DNA from: Catellatospora coxensis
GTDB lineage: Bacteria > Actinomycetota > Actinomycetes > Mycobacteriales > Micromonosporaceae
NCBI RefSeq assembly: GCF_016862635.1
Contig: NZ_BONI01000069.1
Location: forward strand, 1-51,298
Direction of reading: 5' to 3'
DNA length: 51,298 bases
The position numbers and the translations under genes were made by a program. Under the pieces are notes generated by a model. That model was not told the origin of the DNA. It ran no database searches and saw only the letters and a program-made list of their open reading frames with translations. Below are positions 31,774 through 38,337 of the stretch, piece after piece. Position 1 is the first letter of the stretch; each line of letters starts with the position of its first letter.

Positions 31774-32622
31774 TCAGTACGTGTAGAAGCCCTTGCCGCT
31801 CTTGCGGCCCAGCTCGCCGGCGGTGACCATGCGCTGGAGCAGTTCCGGCGGGAAGAACTTCGGGTCCGCGGTGTCGGTGTAGATGTTGCGGGCGGCGTGC
31901 GCCAGGATGTCCACGCCGGTCAGGTCGGTGGTGGCCAGCGGGCCCATGGCGTGACCGAAGCCCAGCTTGCAGGCCGTGTCCAGGTCCTCGGGGGTGCACA
32001 CGCCCGACTCGACGAGCTTGACCGCCTCCACGACGAGCGCCGCGATGAGGCGGGTGGTGACGAAGCCCGCGATGTCGCGGTTCACCACGATGCAGGTCTT
32101 GCCGATGCCCTCGGCGAACGCCCGCGCGGCGGCCAGCGTCTCGTCGCTGGTCCGGTGGCCGCGGACCAGCTCGCACAGCTTCATCATCGGCACCGGCGAG
32201 AAGAAGTGGGTGCCCACGACCATCTCGGGCCGCTGGGTGGCGGCGGCGATCTGGGTGATCGGGATGGCAGAGGTGTTGGTGCCGAGCACCGCGTCCGGCT
32301 TGCAGATGCGGTCCAGCGCCCGGAACACCTCCTGCTTGATCTCCAGCTTCTCGAAGACCGCCTCGATCACGATGTCGGCCTCGGCCGCGGCCTCGAGGTC
32401 CGTGGTGGTGGTGATACGTCCCAGCGCGTCCTGGGCGTCCTGTTCGGTGATGGTGCCCTTGGCGGCGAACCGGCCCAGCGAGGTACGGATGCCCTCCAGG
32501 CCCCGCCCGGTGGCCGCGTCGTCGAGGTCGCGCAGCGTGACCTGCCATCCGGCCTGCGCCGCCACCTGGGCGATACCGGCGCCCATGAGTCCCGCCCCGA
32601 TGACCGCGAGCTTCCCTGCCAT
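31774..32622 (-). CDS. 3-hydroxybutyryl-CoA dehydrogenase (single domain)
   Basis: This 282-residue enzyme has the NAD motif AVIGAGLMGAGIA (6-18), the THFFSPVPMMKL catalytic histidine motif, the GHAMGPLAT segment and the C-terminal LGRKSGKGFYTY. It is of normal length for NAD(P)-dependent (S)-3-hydroxybutyryl-CoA dehydrogenases. The start at 32622 is decided by GGGAGG seven bases upstream; five further in-frame codons are ignored. It probably shares its role with the tandem-domain enzyme at 13.8-15.6 kb, giving the cell two versions. An operator-like CCTAAACGATCGCTCAGG lies 72 bp upstream. Confidence 0.92.
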   Translation of the reverse strand: MAGKLAVIGAGLMGAGIAQVAAQAGWQVTLRDLDDAATGRGLEGIRTSLGRFAAKGTITEQDAQDALGRITTTTDLEAAAEADIVIEAVFEKLEIKQEVFRALDRICKPDAVLGTNTSAIPITQIAAATQRPEMVVGTHFFSPVPMMKLCELVRGHRTSDETLAAARAFAEGIGKTCIVVNRDIAGFVTTRLIAALVVEAVKLVESGVCTPEDLDTACKLGFGHAMGPLATTDLTGVDILAHAARNIYTDTADPKFFPPELLQRMVTAGELGRKSGKGFYTY

Positions 32623-32693
32623 TGCACTGCCTCCCACTGGGGAACATGAACCGGTGTCGTCGGCCGGTGCACGCGCCGCCGACCGCAGTCGAG

Positions 32694-32711
32694 CCTAAAC
32701 GATCGCTCAGG
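32694..32711. promoter_or_regulatory. Putative TetR-type operator upstream of the single-domain dehydrogenase gene
   Basis: CCTAAACGATCGCTCAGG contains the same ACGATCGCT core as the site before the tandem dehydrogenase. It lies between the divergent dehydrogenase and small membrane protein genes. Confidence 0.55.
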
Positions 32712-32760
32712 GCACCGGGAACGGCCTCGCGACCAGGGACGCTGGGTGCAAACTGGGATC

Positions 32761-33081
32761 ATGCCTGCTAGTGCCTATCTCGCCGGCCCGATGATCGCGA
32801 TCTTGACCATCGCGGTCCTCGCCGTGGTCCTGCACCGCGGACTGCAGCGCGACGCCGAGACACCCGTGCCGCTCGCGCCGAGCCCCGCCCTCGACGACTA
32901 CGGCCTGCTCGCCAGCGCCGCGGTGGTCCGTACCCTCGCCGACGCGGCGCTCATCCGTGAGCACCTGCACAGCGTCGGCATCCGCGCGACACTCGCCACC
33001 GCGCCCGACGGCCGGATCCGGGTGCTGGTCTTCGCCGACGAGGTCAACCGCGCCCGCCGCGTCGTCGGCGAAACCCGCTGA
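32761..33081 (+). CDS. Small membrane-anchored protein with a DUF2007-like domain
   Basis: This 106-residue protein has one N-terminal membrane helix (YLAGPMIAILTIAVLAVVLH, residues 5-24), a short Pro/Ala linker and a compact alpha/beta domain (about 50-106). In that domain the pattern VVRTLADAALIREHLHSVGI, RATLATAPDG and RVLVFADEVNRARRVV resembles the putative signal-transducing DUF2007 fold. The ATG at 32761 has no ribosome site, so it may be leaderless. Function unknown. It is convergent with murA, separated from it by a 27-bp-arm hairpin. Confidence 0.7.
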   Translation: MPASAYLAGPMIAILTIAVLAVVLHRGLQRDAETPVPLAPSPALDDYGLLASAAVVRTLADAALIREHLHSVGIRATLATAPDGRIRVLVFADEVNRARRVVGETR

Positions 33082-33147
33082 ACCCCGGTTGCCGTCAACG
33101 CCGCCGGCACCCGGTCCAACCACCACGGCCCGGCCGATGGCGCCCAC

Positions 33148-33204
33148 GACTCTTGAAAACTTGCGGCCTCAGTGACGCACTGAGGCCGCAAGTTTGCAAG
33201 AGTC
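33148..33204. terminator. Palindromic element, family D copy 2 (two-way terminator)
   Basis: Arms of 27 bp (33148-33174 and 33178-33204) pair with one mismatch around ACG. The outer GACTCTTGAA end and the trailing GCGCCAC match the copy at 5.99 kb. It separates two convergent genes. Confidence 0.8.
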
Positions 33205-33220
33205 GCGCCACGGGGGCGGG

Positions 33221-34510
33221 TCAGAAGCCGTATTCGGGGTCGGCGGGGGTTTCGGCGCGTTCTACCTGGACACCCAGGGCTCGTAGGTCGCGGGCGAAGT
33301 CGGGGTAGCCGCGGTCGATGTGGTGGACGGCGCGGACCGTGGTCACGCCGTCGCCGCAGAGGCCGGCGATGACCAGCCCGGCCCCGGCGCGGATGTCGCT
33401 GGCGGTGACCTCGGCGCTGGACAGCCGGTCCCGGCCGCGGACCATGGCGTGGTGGCCCTCGATGCGGATGTCCGCGCCGAGCCGCTTGAGCTCCTCGGCG
33501 AACATGAACCGCCCGTCGAAGATGTTCTCCGTGATCAGCGAGACCCCGTCGGCGACCGCGGCCATGCCGATCGCCATCGGCAGCAGGTCGGTGGCGAAAC
33601 CCGGGAAGGGCAGCGTGCGTACGTCCACCGCGCTGGGCCGGTCGGCGATGCGCACCCGGAACCAGTCGGGCCCGTAGTCGACCGCGCCGCCCGCCTGCTG
33701 GATCTTGTCCAGGGCGATCTCCAGGCAGCGCGGGTCGATGCCACGCACGGTGACGTCGCCCCTGGTCATCGCGGCTCCGAAGGCCCAGGTGCCGGCCACG
33801 ATGCGGTCGCCGATGGTGGCGTGCTCGACGGGCTGGAGCGTGCGGACGCCGTGCACGGTCAGCTCGGAGGTGCCCGCGCCCTCGATGCGCGCGCCCATCC
33901 CGGTCAGCATCCGGCAGATGTCGACGATCTCCGGCTCGCGCGCCACGTTGTCGATCACCGTGGTGCCGCGCGCCAGCACGGCCGCCATCAGCAGGTTCTC
34001 CGTCGCGCCGACACTGGGGAAGTCCAGGCTGATCTTGGCGCCGTGCAGGCCCGACGGGGCCTCCGCGACGACGAAGCCGTGCTCGCCGCTGATGTCGGCG
34101 CCCATCTTCGCCAGGCCGGACACGTGCATGTCCAGCCCGCGGGAGCCGATCGCGTCACCGCCCGGGTGCGCGACCCGCACCTTGCCGCAGCGCGCGAGCA
34201 GCGGCCCGAGCACGCAGATCGACGCGCGCAGGCGGCGTACCAGCTCGTAGTCGGCCTCGGGGTGCAGCTCGGCGGGCACGTCGATGCGCACCCGGTCGTC
34301 CTCGAAGACGACGCCGGCGCCCAGCCGCCGCAGCACCTCCCCCATCAGCGCGATGTCGGTGATGCGCGGCACGTTGGTTATCACGCTCTCGCCCTCGGCG
34401 AGCAGCGCCGCCGCCATCAGTTTGAGCGCGCTGTTCTTCGCGCCGACCACGCCGACCTCGCCGGCCAGCCGTGCGCCGCCCTTGACCCGGATCACATCCA
34501 CGTCGGCCAT
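33221..34510 (-). CDS. murA: UDP-N-acetylglucosamine 1-carboxyvinyltransferase
   Basis: MurA (429 residues from the chosen ATG) transfers enolpyruvate from PEP to UDP-GlcNAc, the first committed step of peptidoglycan synthesis. GAKNSALK (Lys25), [16 protein letters not shown] and the C-terminal [13 protein letters not shown] are typical. The catalytic-loop residue, Cys115 in E. coli, is an aspartate here (Asp119 in [15 protein letters not shown]). The same change in mycobacterial MurA makes it insensitive to fosfomycin. The start at 34510 matches the beginning of conserved sequence. The frame is open to 34597, where it would overlap the divergent adenosyltransferase gene, and no ribosome site decides between the two. 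Confidence 0.93.
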   Translation of the reverse strand: MADVDVIRVKGGARLAGEVGVVGAKNSALKLMAAALLAEGESVITNVPRITDIALMGEVLRRLGAGVVFEDDRVRIDVPAELHPEADYELVRRLRASICVLGPLLARCGKVRVAHPGGDAIGSRGLDMHVSGLAKMGADISGEHGFVVAEAPSGLHGAKISLDFPSVGATENLLMAAVLARGTTVIDNVAREPEIVDICRMLTGMGARIEGAGTSELTVHGVRTLQPVEHATIGDRIVAGTWAFGAAMTRGDVTVRGIDPRCLEIALDKIQQAGGAVDYGPDWFRVRIADRPSAVDVRTLPFPGFATDLLPMAIGMAAVADGVSLITENIFDGRFMFAEELKRLGADIRIEGHHAMVRGRDRLSSAEVTASDIRAGAGLVIAGLCGDGVTTVRAVHHIDRGYPDFARDLRALGVQVERAETPADPEYGF

Positions 34511-34582
34511 CGTAGAGACCGGACCCCCCGCCCGGACGTCCGCCAGCAACGCGCCGACGGAGTCACCACCGTCGGCCACCAT

Positions 34583-34595
34583 TAGGCTCGCTGTC
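34583..34595 (+). promoter_or_regulatory. Leaderless -10 box before the adenosyltransferase gene
   Basis: TAGGCT is followed by seven bases and the ATG at 34596. No ribosome site is present. Confidence 0.4.
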
Positions 34596-35174
34596 ATGGC
34601 TGTTCACCTCACCCGCATCTACACCAGGACCGGCGACGCCGGCACCACCGCGCTCGGCAACGGCGAGCGTGTGGACAAGACCGATCCGCGCATCGCCGCG
34701 TACGCCGATGTGGACGAGTGCAACGCCGCGCTGGGTGTGGCGCTCGCTCTGGGCAACCTAGCTGATGATGTGCGTTCCGTGCTGACCCTCATCCAGAACG
34801 ATCTCTTCGACGTGGGCGCCGACCTCTGCAACCCGATCACCCCCGATCCGAAGTACCCGCCGCTGCGCGTCACGCAGGACTACGTCACCCGCCTGGAGGG
34901 CTGGTGCGACGAGTTCAACGCGCGACTGGCCAAGCTGGATTCTTTTATCCTGCCGGGGGGTTCGCCGGGTGCGGCCCTGCTGCACGTCGCGCGAACCACC
35001 GCCCGGCGCGCGGAACGTTCCACGTTCGCGCTGCTGAGCATGGACGCGGAGCGCACCGGCCCGCTGCCCGCACAGTATCTCAACCGCCTCTCCGATCTGC
35101 TGTTCATCCTCGGAAGAGTCGCCAATTCCGACGGCGCCGACGACGTGAAGTGGGTGCCCGGGGCCAACCGGTGA
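34596..35174 (+). CDS. PduO-type cob(I)alamin adenosyltransferase
   Basis: This 192-residue enzyme transfers the adenosyl group of ATP to cob(I)alamin, making the cofactor needed by the MeaA-type mutase. The N-terminal [24 protein letters not shown]-binding stretch (8-28), [10 protein letters not shown], the trimer-core [23 protein letters not shown] segment and the C-terminal [13 protein letters not shown] are all present and intact. Its placement beside murA is common in actinomycetes. The GTG of a VOC-family gene overlaps its stop by four bases, so the two are co-translated. Confidence 0.94.
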   Translation: MAVHLTRIYTRTGDAGTTALGNGERVDKTDPRIAAYADVDECNAALGVALALGNLADDVRSVLTLIQNDLFDVGADLCNPITPDPKYPPLRVTQDYVTRLEGWCDEFNARLAKLDSFILPGGSPGAALLHVARTTARRAERSTFALLSMDAERTGPLPAQYLNRLSDLLFILGRVANSDGADDVKWVPGANR

Positions 35175-35557
35175 GCCTGCACCACGTCGAGGTGTGGGTG
35201 CCGGACCTGGCGGCGACCGAGCGCTCCTGGGGCTGGCTGCTGACCGAGCTGGGCTGGACCGAGCACCAGCGGTGGGCGGCGGGCGTCTCCTGGCGGCACG
35301 GCACGGCGTACGTCGTCTTCGAGTGCTCCCCGGATCTGGCCGGCGGCCGGCACGAGCGGCGCGCTCCCGGGCTGAACCACCTGGCGCTGCACGCGGGCTC
35401 CCCGGCCGACGTGGACCGGCTGGTCGCGGCGGCGGGCGAGCGCGGCTGGCGGCTGCTGTTCCCCGACCGGCACCCGCACGCGGGCGGCCCGGACACCTAC
35501 GCGGCGTACCTGGAGGACGAGCAGGGGTACGAGGTCGAACTGGTCGCGACCCGGTAA
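35171..35557 (+). CDS. VOC (glyoxalase-fold) family protein
   Basis: This 128-residue protein has one vicinal-oxygen-chelate domain of two beta-alpha-beta-beta-beta modules. HHVEVWVPDLAATERSW begins the first module, LNHLALHAGSPADVDRLV begins the second, and YEVELVA ends it with a probable metal glutamate. Histidines at both module starts suit a metal centre. It is coupled to the adenosyltransferase by a GTGA overlap, but a role in cobalamin chemistry is not shown. It could be a lyase, dioxygenase-like enzyme or binding protein. Confidence 0.8.
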   Translation: MSLHHVEVWVPDLAATERSWGWLLTELGWTEHQRWAAGVSWRHGTAYVVFECSPDLAGGRHERRAPGLNHLALHAGSPADVDRLVAAAGERGWRLLFPDRHPHAGGPDTYAAYLEDEQGYEVELVATR

Positions 35558-35605
35558 AAGGGCGGATCCGGCGCGCGGGGTCCACACCGTGACTACCGTG
35601 AGCCC

Positions 35606-36577
35606 ATGGCCGCTGCGATCGTCGCGGAAGGTCTGGTCAAGCGGTACGGCTCGACGACCGCGCTGGCCGGGCTGTCCCTGAGCGTGCCGGAGGGCACCGT
35701 GCTGGGCCTGCTCGGACCCGACCGGGCCGGCAAGACGACCGCGGTGCGCATCATGGCCACCCTGCTGCGCCCGGACGCCGGCCGGTGCCTGGTCAACGGG
35801 GTCGACGTGCTGACGCACCCGGCCTGGGCCCGGCCGGACATCGGCGTGTGCGGGCAGCGCCCGGCCGTCGACGGCTTCCTCACCGGCTTCGAGAACCTGG
35901 AGCAGCTCGGCCGGCTGCACCGGCTCGGCCGCCGCCGGGCCCGCGCGCGGGCCGAGGAGCTGCTGGAACGCTTCCACCTGAGCGAGGCCGCGCACCGGCG
36001 GGTGAGCTGCTATCCCGCCGGGATGCGCCGCCGCCTCGACCTGGCCTGCGCGCTGGTCGCCGCGCCCGCCGTGGTGCTGCTCGACGAGCCCACCGCGGGG
36101 CTGGACCAGCGCAGCCGGCTGGGCATCTGGGACGTGATCAGCGAGCGGGTGCGCGACGGCACGACCCTGCTGCTGGCGACCCGGCACCTGGAGGAGGCCG
36201 ACGAACTGGCCGACGAGATCGTGGTGCTCGACCGTGGCCACGTGCTCGCGCGAGGCACGCCGGAGCAGCTCACCCGGCAGATCGGCGGGGAGCGGCTGCA
36301 GGTCGTGCTGGGCGACCGGGCCGAGACCCAGGTCGCCGAGGACATCCTGAACCGGGTCTGCGGCGGCCAGGCCGTCGTCTTCCTGGACCAGCACCTGGTC
36401 CAGGCCCCCGTGGTGTCCGGCGCGCAGGCCCTGGTCGAGCTGGTGCGCCGGCTCGACGCCGCCGGCATCGAGCCCGTCGACATCGGCATCCACCGGGCCA
36501 GCCTCGACGACGTCTTCCGCAAGCTCACCGGCCAGGCCGCCACCCCCACCCTCGCCGACGAGGAGGCGCGAACATGA
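35606..36577 (+). CDS. ABC-2 exporter ATP-binding protein with altered motifs
   Basis: This 323-residue DrrA-like ATPase is best read as part of a drug/lipid exporter with the permease at 36.7 kb. Two core motifs are unusual. Walker A is GPDRAGKTT (37-45) instead of GPNGAGKTT; it keeps Gly, Lys and Thr but places Asp-Arg in the loop. The signature reads CYPAGMRRRLDLA, with Pro-Ala where Ser-Gly normally sits. Walker B VVLLDEPTAGLD and the ATRHLEEAD switch region (Arg-His) look normal. The stop overlaps the ATG of a 42-codon frame that holds a family A palindrome. ATPase activity may be weakened; this is inferred. Confidence 0.85.
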   Translation: MAAAIVAEGLVKRYGSTTALAGLSLSVPEGTVLGLLGPDRAGKTTAVRIMATLLRPDAGRCLVNGVDVLTHPAWARPDIGVCGQRPAVDGFLTGFENLEQLGRLHRLGRRRARARAEELLERFHLSEAAHRRVSCYPAGMRRRLDLACALVAAPAVVLLDEPTAGLDQRSRLGIWDVISERVRDGTTLLLATRHLEEADELADEIVVLDRGHVLARGTPEQLTRQIGGERLQVVLGDRAETQVAEDILNRVCGGQAVVFLDQHLVQAPVVSGAQALVELVRRLDAAGIEPVDIGIHRASLDDVFRKLTGQAATPTLADEEART

Positions 36578-36702
36578 CCGAGAGGAAGGGCACCTGCACA
36601 TCGCCATGTGTTGTAGAGGGTGCCCTTCCTGACCACGAACGGGGTGGGCGGGTGGCGATCGTCCGCCCTGCGCCGCCCGCCCGGGGTGGGGAGGACGCGT
36701 GA
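36574..36702 (+). CDS. 42-codon bridging frame between ABC ATPase and permease
   Basis: The ATG overlaps the ATPase stop (ATGA) and the TGA overlaps the permease GTG (GTGA), so ribosomes could pass from one gene to the other through it. About 48 bp in the middle are a family A palindrome, which encodes RKGTCTSPCVVEGALPD-like residues. There is no recognisable domain. It may be the former start of the permease or an accidental coupling device rather than a functional protein. Confidence 0.4.
   Translation: MTERKGTCTSPCVVEGALPDHERGGRVAIVRPAPPARGGEDA
36583..36630. repeat. Palindromic element, family A copy 3, inside an operon
   Basis: AGGAAGGGCACC and GGTGCCCTTCCT are 12-bp perfect arms, with TGCACATCGCCATGTGTTGT in the loop. 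The loop matches the reverse strand of copy 2. It interrupts an ABC exporter operon directly after the ATPase stop. Confidence 0.88.
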
Positions 36703-37493
36703 GCGAGCTCGCGGCGGCGGCGCAGGACGTGGTGGTGGCGGCCCGGCGCGGGCTGCTGCGCGGGCGGCGGGAACCTCGGCTGCTGGCGCTGCCGCTGCTG
36801 CAGCCGGTGCTGTTCATGATGCTGTTCGGCGTGGTCCTGGGCGGCGTGATCCGGGTGCCGGGCGTCGCGGACTATGCCGGGTTCCTGACCCCGGGCCTGA
36901 TCGTGCAGGCCGTCGCGCTCACCGCCGGGCTCGCCGCCGTGGACGTCGCCCGCGACGTGCATCGCGGCATGGTCGACCGGTTCCGGGCGCTGCCCGCGCC
37001 GGGGGCCGCGGTGCTGTTCGGGCGTACGGTGTCGGACCTGGTCCGGATCGCGCTGACGGCGGCGGTCGCCGCGGCGACCGGGGTGATCGCCGGCTGGCGC
37101 GTGCACAGCGGCCCCGCTGCGGCCGCCGCGGGCTTCCTGCTGGTCCTGACCTTCGGGTACGCCGTCGCGTGGCTGTCCGTGGCGCTGGGCCTGTCCGCAC
37201 GCACTCCCCGCGCGGCCCGGACCGTCCTGCTGGTGTGCCTGATGCCGCTGACGTTCGTGTCGAACGTGCTCGCGCCGCCGGACACCATGCCGCCCTGGCT
37301 GCGCCCGCTCGCGGAGGCGAATCCCGTCTCGGCCGTCGTCACGGCGCTGCGCCTGCTCTGGGGCGACGAACCCGCCGGCTCCGGCGCGACCCCGGCTTCG
37401 GCGTACCCCCTGGCTCTGGTCTGGATCTTCGCGGCGCTGCTGGCGGCGATCCCGCTGGCGCTGCGCCGCTACCGCCGCACGCCCGCGCCGTGA
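36699..37493 (+). CDS. ABC-2 type exporter permease
   Basis: This 264-residue permease has six predicted membrane helices: LLALPLLQPVLFMMLFGVVL (about 28-47), FLTPGLIVQAVALTAGLAAV, VRIALTAAVAAATGVIAGW, AAAGFLLVLTFGYAVAWLSV, VLLVCLMPLTFVSNVLAP and LVWIFAALLAAIPLAL. The PPDTMPPWLRPLAEANPVSAVV segment is the normal ABC-2 loop before the last helix. The GTG start overlaps the stop of the bridging frame. It pairs with the altered ATPase upstream. Confidence 0.86.
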   Translation: MSELAAAAQDVVVAARRGLLRGRREPRLLALPLLQPVLFMMLFGVVLGGVIRVPGVADYAGFLTPGLIVQAVALTAGLAAVDVARDVHRGMVDRFRALPAPGAAVLFGRTVSDLVRIALTAAVAAATGVIAGWRVHSGPAAAAAGFLLVLTFGYAVAWLSVALGLSARTPRAARTVLLVCLMPLTFVSNVLAPPDTMPPWLRPLAEANPVSAVVTALRLLWGDEPAGSGATPASAYPLALVWIFAALLAAIPLALRRYRRTPAP

Positions 37494-37509
37494 CCCGGGG
37501 CGGCGTTCG

Positions 37510-37932
37510 CTACGTGGAGTAGGGGGCGGCGGCTTCGAGCCAGGAGAGGAAGCCGGTGACGGTGTGCAGGGGCATGGCGATCTCCACCTGGGCCCGGGAG
37601 TCGGCGCACTGCAGCACGACCCAGTCGGCGGGCACGAGCACCGACTCCTCCGCGCTGGGCGCGCGCCGCGCGACGACCTTCAGGTCGCGCCGCGAGAGCG
37701 TGCGGCGCGGGCGCGGGGAGAGGCTGAACATCCGGTACCAGCGCAGGTCGTCGCCGCGGAACTGGGCGAAGCCGGGGGCCCAGCCGCGCCCTCCGGCCGT
37801 CTGGCGCAGCCGGAGGTAGAGCTCCACGGTGCCGTGGCCGCGCGCGAACACCTCGCGGCGCACGAAGAGGCCCGCCAGCAGGGCGAGCAGGACGACGAGG
37901 CCGATGGCGACTACTTCGAGCAGCGACCTCAT
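37510..37932 (-). CDS. DUF2550 family membrane protein
   Basis: This 140-residue actinobacterial protein is conserved next to atpC. One N-terminal helix (LLEVVAIGLVVLLALLAGLF, residues 4-23) is followed by a cytoplasmic beta-rich domain with WAPGFAQFRGDDLRWYRMFSL, a basic SPRPRRTLSRRDL stretch and VVLQCADSRAQVEIAM. The fold was once compared to secreted or PH-like domains, but its role is not known. It starts 22 bp after the atpC stop and is probably the last gene of that unit. Confidence 0.85.
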   Translation of the reverse strand: MRSLLEVVAIGLVVLLALLAGLFVRREVFARGHGTVELYLRLRQTAGGRGWAPGFAQFRGDDLRWYRMFSLSPRPRRTLSRRDLKVVARRAPSAEESVLVPADWVVLQCADSRAQVEIAMPLHTVTGFLSWLEAAAPYST

Positions 37933-37954
37933 CGTCGTGGGCGGCGCTGGTCGT

Positions 37955-38239
37955 TCAGTGACGCGCGGCCGGTGCGACCGATGCGACGGTCTCTGCCAGC
38001 ACCGTCACGCCCTCGGTCGTGACGGACAGGAAGCCGCCGAAGACCTCGTAGGCCACTTCCTCGCCGCCGGGGAGGATGATGCGCACCCCGCCCGGGTTCG
38101 CCAGCTGGCCGAGCAGCGGCGCGTGGCTGGGCAGCACGCCCAGCTCGCCCTCGGTGGTGCGGGCGATGACCATCTCGGCCTGCCCGGACCAGACCTTCTC
38201 CTCGACGGCGACGAGCTCGACCTGGAGCAGCTTGGCCAC
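37955..38239 (-). CDS. atpC: ATP synthase epsilon subunit (short form)
   Basis: This 94-residue epsilon subunit belongs to the F1 central stalk. The beta-sandwich domain is complete (QVELVAVEEKVWSGQAEMVI, GELGVLPSHAPLLGQL, YEVFGGFLSVTTEGVTVLAE). The chain ends at about the point where the usual C-terminal helical hairpin should begin; most bacterial epsilon subunits have 120-140 residues. The form here should couple the rotor but lack the helical brake that inhibits ATP hydrolysis. It is separated from atpD by an LCP-family gene and a strong terminator, so it may have its own promoter. Confidence 0.93.
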   Translation of the reverse strand: MAKLLQVELVAVEEKVWSGQAEMVIARTTEGELGVLPSHAPLLGQLANPGGVRIILPGGEEVAYEVFGGFLSVTTEGVTVLAETVASVAPAARH

Positions 38240-38337
38240 GATGACTCCTCAGGTGTGCAAGATTGGTGCAGCGAGTCTAACCGCCGGTGATCAGCGGCCC
38301 CCAGCAGGACCGGTCAGTGTGAGCTAACCGGCGACCA

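Noticed and set aside
34511-34597. 29-codon N-terminal extension of MurA
   Set aside because: It precedes the conserved start of the enzyme and would overlap the divergent adenosyltransferase start; kept as an alternative only.
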